Below the pieces are notes generated by a model, which did not search any database, was not told the origin of the DNA, and saw only the letters and a program-made list of their open reading frames with translations. Below are positions 57,968 through 64,000 of a stretch of 64,000 nucleotides of DNA, piece by piece; position 1 is the stretch's first letter; the number at the start of each line of letters is the position of its first letter. Origin of the DNA: Pomphorhynchus laevis (lineage: Eukaryota > Acanthocephala > Palaeacanthocephala > Echinorhynchida > Pomphorhynchidae); NCBI GenBank assembly GCA_012934845.2, contig WNNJ02001554.1, positions 124,001 through 188,000 of the forward strand, read 5' to 3'. The translations under genes were made by a program, and so were the position numbers.

Positions 57968-58287
57968 AAATTTCAATAAATTTAATTTATGAACTAATGA
58001 AACCGATTTCAATCATCAACGAATTTACGCTTAGAATTGAAAATATTCAATTTCATGATTTTCGACATATATATTTTCAAATTGCATTTCGGTTTTATCG
58101 ATATTAAAAAATTATACGGAATAATAACGCAGATAATATTATGATGAAAATCGAAATTCCGTAAAATTTGAAACTCAAAACGATAGCATATCAATAAAAT
58201 ATACCCGATTTAATCAGTCGAACTGCTTTATTGCTCAATAATTTCAGCAATACTCGTGTTTTTCAAAAGTGATAAAAAATGTTTTTA

Positions 58288-58803
58288 AACGGAGTGATTT
58301 TTAAGGACGTTGGTATTTTCATTTATCCTTATCAGGTAACTTCATTTAACAAGACTTTTGATCCATTTTTGCTTCATGAGAAAAGAAAGATAACGAAATA
58401 CAATGAAAACCATTTCATTGTATAAACCATTTTATATTTTAAATGGATTTTTATATTTTATAAAAATATAAAATATTAAAATTTTATATATTATATATAA
58501 AATATATTTTTACATTTTATATTTTATTTTTTAATTTTAGTTTATATTTTTCATTTTAAAACATTTCATTTTGACCATTTTATTTTAAACAATTTCATTT
58601 TAGACCATTTCATTTTATCGTTTTATATCGTTTTTATTTTTAAATTTAATTTTCTATTATATATAGAAATAGGTATTACATATTTGTTCATTTCGTTATT
58701 CTTTTTTACTTATAAAACAGAAATTGATCAGAAGTTGAATGAAGTTGACCAATAAGGATAATTGAAAATACCAACGTCTTTAAGAATGACTCCGTTTTAT
58801 CAC
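58288..58803. mobile_element. Non-autonomous element with long terminal inverted repeats
   Basis: The left end AACGGAGTGATTTTTAAGGA and then CGTTGGTATTTTCATTTATCC is mirrored at 58720-58797. The inverted repeats are about 80-100 bp, with small differences. The 300-bp interior is pure AT-rich filler (ATTTTATATTTT runs) with no ORF. Probably a MITE of a DNA transposon; the superfamily is unknown. Confidence 0.75.
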
Positions 58804-60189
58804 TGAACAGACAATTGCATCAGATGCCAAGTTTTGCATTCTGAATTTAAGGTTAGTAGTTTACTCGAAAACACGAATAGAAGTCTATTCGCTTTAACAG
58901 CGAATGATGAGAACTTTCGATTATAAACGGTTTTACTTAACCCTTGGACGTTTAAAAAGCTTTAAGTGTTAAGAATTAATGATGGACCACAATCATACGG
59001 TTTGCATTTTTGAAATCAACATTAAACCTTATGAGCCAAAAGAAATATTTTCGGATAATATTTAAGTACATATAGTTGTAATTAAAATAGGTTCCGGGTA
59101 TAGAGAAACCTCAGGAACCCGCCGCCGTCATTAATTATTTAAGAATGATTTTTATTTCGTGGATCACGAAAATAAGCAATTTTCTTAGAATTAAAATACA
59201 ACTGCATCGAAATTTCTTGCTCGGTACGAAACGTAATTTTTCTTATTTTTCAAAATCAGCCATATACTGTGGTTACCGGGTCAACTCGACATATATAGTT
59301 TTCGTGATACTTTAATCGTTGTTGCATTTTCTCAATACATTGTGCCGCTAGATTGCTCGATACTGTTGAGTATAAATGTCAAGATAACAGTCAGGTTATT
59401 TTTGTTACATTTTTTCATTTTATGTTACATTGAATATACATTAGCTACAATGTATTTACAGTAAATAATCTTTTAGCATATACTTCACATTCAGGTGTAT
59501 GCTAAAGTCATCTGTTCAATTTTGCTCATCGTATGTGTATTGTTTAGGTTACTTTCATTATATTGCAGTTGCTTCTTTACAGAATTTTAAGTTGGTAGCC
59601 TTTAAGTGGTTAACCGCTTTAAGTCAGTAGCCTTTAAGTGGTTAACTGCTTTAAGTCAGTATTTAAAAATACTGACTAAGTCAGTACTTAGTCAGTACTA
59701 AATTTAATAGTACTGACTTTTTTCAGTACTAAATTTAATACTTAGTCAGTATTAAATTTAAATTTAATATAAATATAATTACAAAAAATGGAATATCAAG
59801 ATAAAGTAGGTTTTTATCATATCCAAATGGTCTGCTTTTTCAATTTTGAATTTTGATTTTCCAATTTAAGAAGGGAAGTTACCAGCTTATAAATTACAAC
59901 AGATAACTTTTTCTTAAGAATACAGAAATATGTTATCTGAACAGATTAGCCTGGCTCTAAAAAAGTTGGAAAGAGGAGGATAACCACTATTTTTGTGAAA
60001 ATCATTTTATGACCACCAATTTGAAGCAATAATTTCATTTCCTATTTTTCTAAAGGTATTCGCCGATTGCTTAAGTGAACATACAACTTCTAAAACATAA
60101 ATGACTTATTCATATCATCAAATAAATGTGAAATCAATATTGAATTGATTCATCAAATAAATTCGAGGTATTTCGTGAACGATTCTATA
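58804..60189. other. AT-rich spacer with a small palindrome cluster
   Basis: At 59590-59765 a 34-bp duplication (CCTTTAAGTGGTTAAC and GCTTTAAGTCAGTA) is followed by repeated AGTCAGTA and TACTGACT segments that can form several hairpins. No gene seen. Confidence 0.6.
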
Positions 60190-60416
60190 CCAAGTGTACA
60201 AATATATAAAATATAATTTGGTGTTACACCTGCCCTGGGACACACAATGGTGTACGCGTAAATAAATCACTATGTTTTCCCTCATGATGAGGCATAAACA
60301 CCAGGCAGCATTCTATATATCCTCATCAGATCAAGAAATAGAACCGAATTATTCTTGCATTATTCAAAGTCGCTACGTATGCCCAGTCATTCTATGTGAG
60401 ACGACAAACGTCAACA

Positions 60417-60458
60417 ACGGTGGACGCGTTTCGCTCTAACGGAGCTCATCAGTACCGT
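60417..60458 (-). ncRNA. Type I hammerhead ribozyme motif, unit 1
   Basis: Stem I ACGGTA against CACCGT (innermost pair mismatched), CTGATGA, stem II GCTC/GAGC with loop CGTTA, GAAA, two-pair stem III with GC loop, cleavage triplet GUC. Confidence 0.8.
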
Positions 60459-60909
60459 GACTTTAATAATCATCCATAGGCACATTAACACACACTTAAA
60501 CAATCTTAAAAGCTCGAAAAACAGAACTACCCTTAATCTGAATCATCAGAGGGAATTTAGCATAAGCTCTGTGCATGGCAGTGACTATTACAGTTTAACC
60601 TGTGCATGGCAGTGACTATTACAGTTTAACCATGCATCAGGAACTAAATTCCTTAAAATAGAAATGCTGTTTACAGGGACACTTTAAAGTGTACAAATAT
60701 ATAAAATAAAATTTGTTGTTACACCTACCCTGGGACACTCACTGGTGTACTCATAAATATATCACTATGTTTTCCTCATGAAGAGGCATAAACACCAGGC
60801 AGCATTCTATATATCCTCATCAGACTAAGAAATAGAACCGAATTATTCTTGCATTATTCAAAGTCACTACGTATGTCCAGTCATCCAATGTGTGACGACA
60901 AACTTCACA

Positions 60910-60951
60910 ACGGTATACGCTTTTCGCTCTAACGGAGCTCATCAGTACCGT
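60910..60951 (-). ncRNA. Type I hammerhead ribozyme motif, unit 2
   Basis: Stem I ACGGTA/TACCGT complete; core CTGATGA and GAAA intact; stem II GCTC/GAGC. The second stem III pair is lost (A for C after GAAA). Triplet GUA. Confidence 0.78.
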
Positions 60952-61373
60952 GACTTCTATAATCATTTATAGGCACCTTAACACACGCTTAAACAGTGTT
61001 TAAAGCTCGAAAAACAGAACTACCCTTAATCTGAATCATCGGATGGAATTTAGCATAAGCTCTGTGCATGGCAGTGACTATTACAGTTTAACCATGCATC
61101 AGGCACTAAATTCTTTTTAATAGAAATGCTGTTTAACAGGGACACTTAAAAGTGTGCAAATATATAAAATATAATTTGTTGTTACACCTGCCCTGGGACA
61201 CTCACTGGTGTACTCATAAATATATCACTATGTTTTCCTCATGAAGAGGCATAAACACCAGGCAGCATTCTATATATCCTCATCAGACTAAGAAATAGAA
61301 CCGAATTATTCTTGCATTATTCAAAGTCGCTACGTATGCCCAGTCATCCTATGTGTGACGACAAACTTCAACA

Positions 61374-61415
61374 ACGGTATACGCGTTTCGCTCTAACGGA
61401 GCTCATCAGTACCGT
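61374..61415 (-). ncRNA. Type I hammerhead ribozyme motif, unit 3
   Basis: All elements complete: stem I six pairs, CTGATGA, stem II GCTC/GAGC with loop CGTTA, GAAA, ACGCGT as minimal stem III, triplet GUA. Confidence 0.87.
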
Positions 61416-61836
61416 GACAACTATAATCATCTATAGGCACCTTAACACACGCTTAAACAGTGTTTAAAGCTCGAAAAACAGAACTACCCTTAATCTGAAT
61501 CATCGGATGGAATTTAGCATAAGCTCTGTGCATAACAGTGACTATTACAGTTTAACCATGCATCAGGAACTAAATTCCTTAAAATAGAAATGCTGTTTAC
61601 AGGGACACTTTAAAGTGTACAAATATATAAAATAAAATTTGTTGTTACACCTGCCCTGGGACACTCACTGGTGTACTCATAAATATATCACTATGTTTTC
61701 CTCATGAAGAGGCATAAACGCCAGGCAGCATTCTATATATCCTCATCAGACTAAGAAATAGAACCGAATTATTCTTGCATTATTCAAAGTCGCTACGTAT
61801 GCTCAGTCATCCTATGTGTGACTACAATCTTCAACA

Positions 61837-61878
61837 ATGGTAGACGCGTTTCGCTCTAACAGAGCTCATCAGTACCGT
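61837..61878 (-). ncRNA. Type I hammerhead ribozyme motif, unit 4
   Basis: Stem I has one C-A mismatch (ACGGTA with TACCAT). Core intact, stem II GCTC/GAGC with loop TGTTA, triplet GUC. Confidence 0.83.
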
Positions 61879-62300
61879 GACTTCAATAATCATATATAGG
61901 CACTTTAACACACGCTTAAACAGTGTTTAAAGCTTGAAAAGCAGAACTACCCTTGGTCTAAATCATAGGAGCAAATTTTGCATTGGCTCTGTGCATGGTA
62001 GTGACTATTACAGTTTAACCATGCATCAGGCACTAAATTCTTTTTAATAGAAATGCTGTTTAACAGGGACACTTTAAAGTGTGCAAATATATAAAATATA
62101 ATTTGTTGTTACACCTGCCCTGGGACACACAATGGTGTACTCATAAATATATCACTATGTTTTCCTCATGAAGAGGCATAAACACCAGGCAGCATTCTAT
62201 ATATCCTCATCAGACTAAGAAATAGAACCGAATTATTCTTGCATTATTCAAAGTCGCTACGTATGCCCAGTCATCCTATGTGTGACGACAAACTTCAACA

Positions 62301-62342
62301 ACGGTATACGCGTTTCGCTCTAACGGAGCTCATCAGTACCGT
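62301..62342 (-). ncRNA. Type I hammerhead ribozyme motif, unit 5
   Basis: Identical in all core and stem positions to unit 3; triplet GUA. Confidence 0.87.
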
Positions 62343-62754
62343 GACAACTATAATCATCTATAGGCACCTTAACACACGCTTAAACAGTGTTTAAAGCTCG
62401 AAAAACAGAACTACCCTTAATATGAATCATCGGAGGGAATTTAGCATAAGCTCTGTGCATGGCAGTGACTATTACAGTTTAACCATGCATCAGGAACTAA
62501 ATTCCTTTAAATAGAAATGCTGTTTACAGGGACACTTTAAATTGTACAAATATATAAAATATAATTTGTTGCTACACCTGCCCTGGGACACACAATGGTG
62601 TACTCGTAAATAAATCACTATGGTTTCCTCATGAGGACGCATAACCACCATTCGCTGTTTATATATCCTCAAGAAATAGAACCGAATTATTCTCGCAATA
62701 TTCAAAGTCGCTACGTATGCCCAGTCATCCTATGTGTGACGAATCACTTCAACA

Positions 62755-62796
62755 ACGGTATACGCGTTTCGCTCTAACGAAGCTCATCAGTACCGT
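62755..62796 (-). ncRNA. Type I hammerhead ribozyme motif, unit 6
   Basis: Stem I complete. Stem II is GCTT/GAGC, so one C-G pair has become a U-G pair; core intact; triplet GUA. Confidence 0.85.
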
Positions 62797-63206
62797 GACT
62801 TTAATCATCCATAGGCACCTTACCACCCGCTTAAACAATGTCTAAAGCTCGAAACACAGAACTACCCTTAATCTGAATCATCGGAGGGAATTTAGCATAA
62901 GCTCTGTGCATGGCAGTGCGTATTGCGGTTTAACCATGCATCAGGAACTAAATTCCTTTAAATATAAATGCTGTTTACAGGGACACTTTAAATTGTGCAA
63001 ATATATAAAATATAATTTGTTGCTACACCTGCCCTGGGACACACAATGGTGTACTTGTAAATAAATCACTATGGTTACCTCATGAAGAGGCATAAACACC
63101 ATTCGCTGATCTATATATCCTCAAGAATTAGAACCGAATTATTCTCGCAATATTTAAAGTTGCTACGTCTGATAATTCTTCTTATGTCTAATGACAAACT
63201 TCAACA

Positions 63207-63248
63207 ACGGTAGACGCGTTTCGCTCTAACGAAACTCATCAGTACCGT
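63207..63248 (-). ncRNA. Type I hammerhead ribozyme motif, unit 7
   Basis: Stem I complete. Stem II is GTTT/GAGC, where two changes both leave U-G pairs; core intact; triplet GUC. Confidence 0.85.
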
Positions 63249-63440
63249 GACTACAATAATCATCTATAGGCACCTTAACACACGCTTAAAGAGTGTTTAA
63301 AGCTCGAAAAGCAGAACTACCCTTAATCTGAATCATCAGAGGGAATTTAGCATGCGCTCTGTGCATGGCATTGCCTATGAAATTAGACAAAATGTAATAG
63401 AAATTACTATTATGTGATAGAAATGCTGTTTTAAATTATT

Positions 63441-64000
63441 TTAGATAATTAACATTTTAGTTATTATTTTAGCTAATAATTATTTTAGTATCTAAATAAA
63501 AAATCAATATGAATTTTTTTATCATAAATCTTTAGATAATAATTTTGTTCAATTTAATTGAACGCTTTATTATTTCTAGGTACACATAGTACCTATAAGT
63601 ACTAAGTTATAAAGTGGGGGAGGATTATGTATGTGAATTAAACCACAATTCGAACATATCATAGCATTTTTAAAGTTTGCTGTACTGTTGATGATGATTC
63701 ATAGTCTCTTATATTAATTTTCCGGAGATTATCAGTCAATATGATCGTCTTCTCAAAATAATGCTTTAAGTAAATTTTATATTGCAGCATTCAGTTAAGG
63801 CATGTAGAGTAATGACAACACGGCTAATAGTATCAACCTAACATGCTTTATCACTGCTAAGTAATTACAATAATTAATGCTAACTCAATCGACTTTTTAT
63901 CCTTCACTGTAATTATTAATAATTACCGAGCGATCAAAGGATTAGAACGCAAATTCATGTATTTTTAAATTTTAATACTCTGTAAGATGTACTGCTGTAG
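63441..64000. other. AT-rich spacer, no feature seen
   Basis: Follows the last satellite unit; no gene or repeat recognised. Confidence 0.5.

Larger units (their letters stand above)
60190..63440 (-). repeat. Retrozyme-like satellite: seven tandem units of about 460 bp with hammerhead ribozymes
   Basis: Head-to-tail units, spaced 493, 464, 463, 464, 454 and 452 bp by their hammerhead starts. The first unit is longer because of a local duplication of about 33 bp containing TGTGCATGGCAGTGAC (60570-60632). Conserved blocks include CACCTGCCCTGGGACAC, CCTCATGAAGAGGC (a hairpin), TCTATATATCCTCATCAG, AAAGTCGCTACGTATG and the palindrome ACACTTTAAAGTGT. Each unit has a hammerhead on the minus strand. 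No protein-coding capacity. This matches the layout known for metazoan retrozymes: small non-coding tandem repeats with type I hammerheads. Confidence 0.9.

Overview
This window looks like accessory, gene-poor DNA from an AT-rich animal genome. Nearly all protein-coding signal belongs to retrotransposons. I see no host gene, tRNA, rRNA or CRISPR array that I can support. The CR1-like LINE ORF1 proteins (zinc finger, RRM-like region, basic C-terminus) and the hammerhead-bearing satellites would suit a flatworm, but that assignment is inference from families, not proof.

Layout. 1-3.97 kb (-): decayed CR1-like LINE (family F1) with short tandem repeats at its 5' end. 4.5-5.6 kb and 14.7-15.5 kb: one minisatellite (16-bp monomers arranged as a 48-bp higher-order unit) split by a 9-kb block of nested elements. 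That block holds a nearly intact CR1-like LINE (F2, 5.6-10.0 kb, +) and a stack of minus-strand LINEs with a restriction-like endonuclease (REL; R2/R4-type) joined at TAA-rich DNA (10.0-14.6 kb). 15.9-20.4 kb: second, decayed F2 copy carrying a fragment of family F3. 21.8-28.6 kb: REL fragments around an F3 LINE. 28.6-44.8 kb: very AT-rich DNA with foldback elements, an 18-bp minisatellite and a 64-bp satellite with a 320-bp higher-order period. 44.9-47.3 kb (-): F3 LINE end, then a Penelope-like reverse transcriptase with a folded RNA element after it. 48.1-50.1 kb: very decayed LINE. 50.5-54.5 kb: a different LINE (F4, gag-type zinc knuckles) flanked by a 15-bp target-site duplication inside a roughly 40-bp minisatellite. 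56.3-57.2 kb: roughly 295-bp repeats with a hammerhead-like core. 60.2-63.4 kb: seven tandem units of about 460 bp, each with a hammerhead ribozyme motif on the minus strand.

The most interesting theme is self-cleaving RNA. The 60.2-63.4 kb array matches what is known of metazoan retrozymes (tandem repeats with type I hammerheads giving circular RNAs). The same core signature (CUGANGA, a stem-loop, GAAA) recurs in unrelated repeats: the 57-kb repeat, several foldback elements, isolated cores, and a junction next to the Penelope-like reverse transcriptase. A plausible but unproven reading is that hammerhead-bearing non-autonomous repeats were spread by a Penelope-like enzyme of the kind seen at 46.6-47.3 kb.
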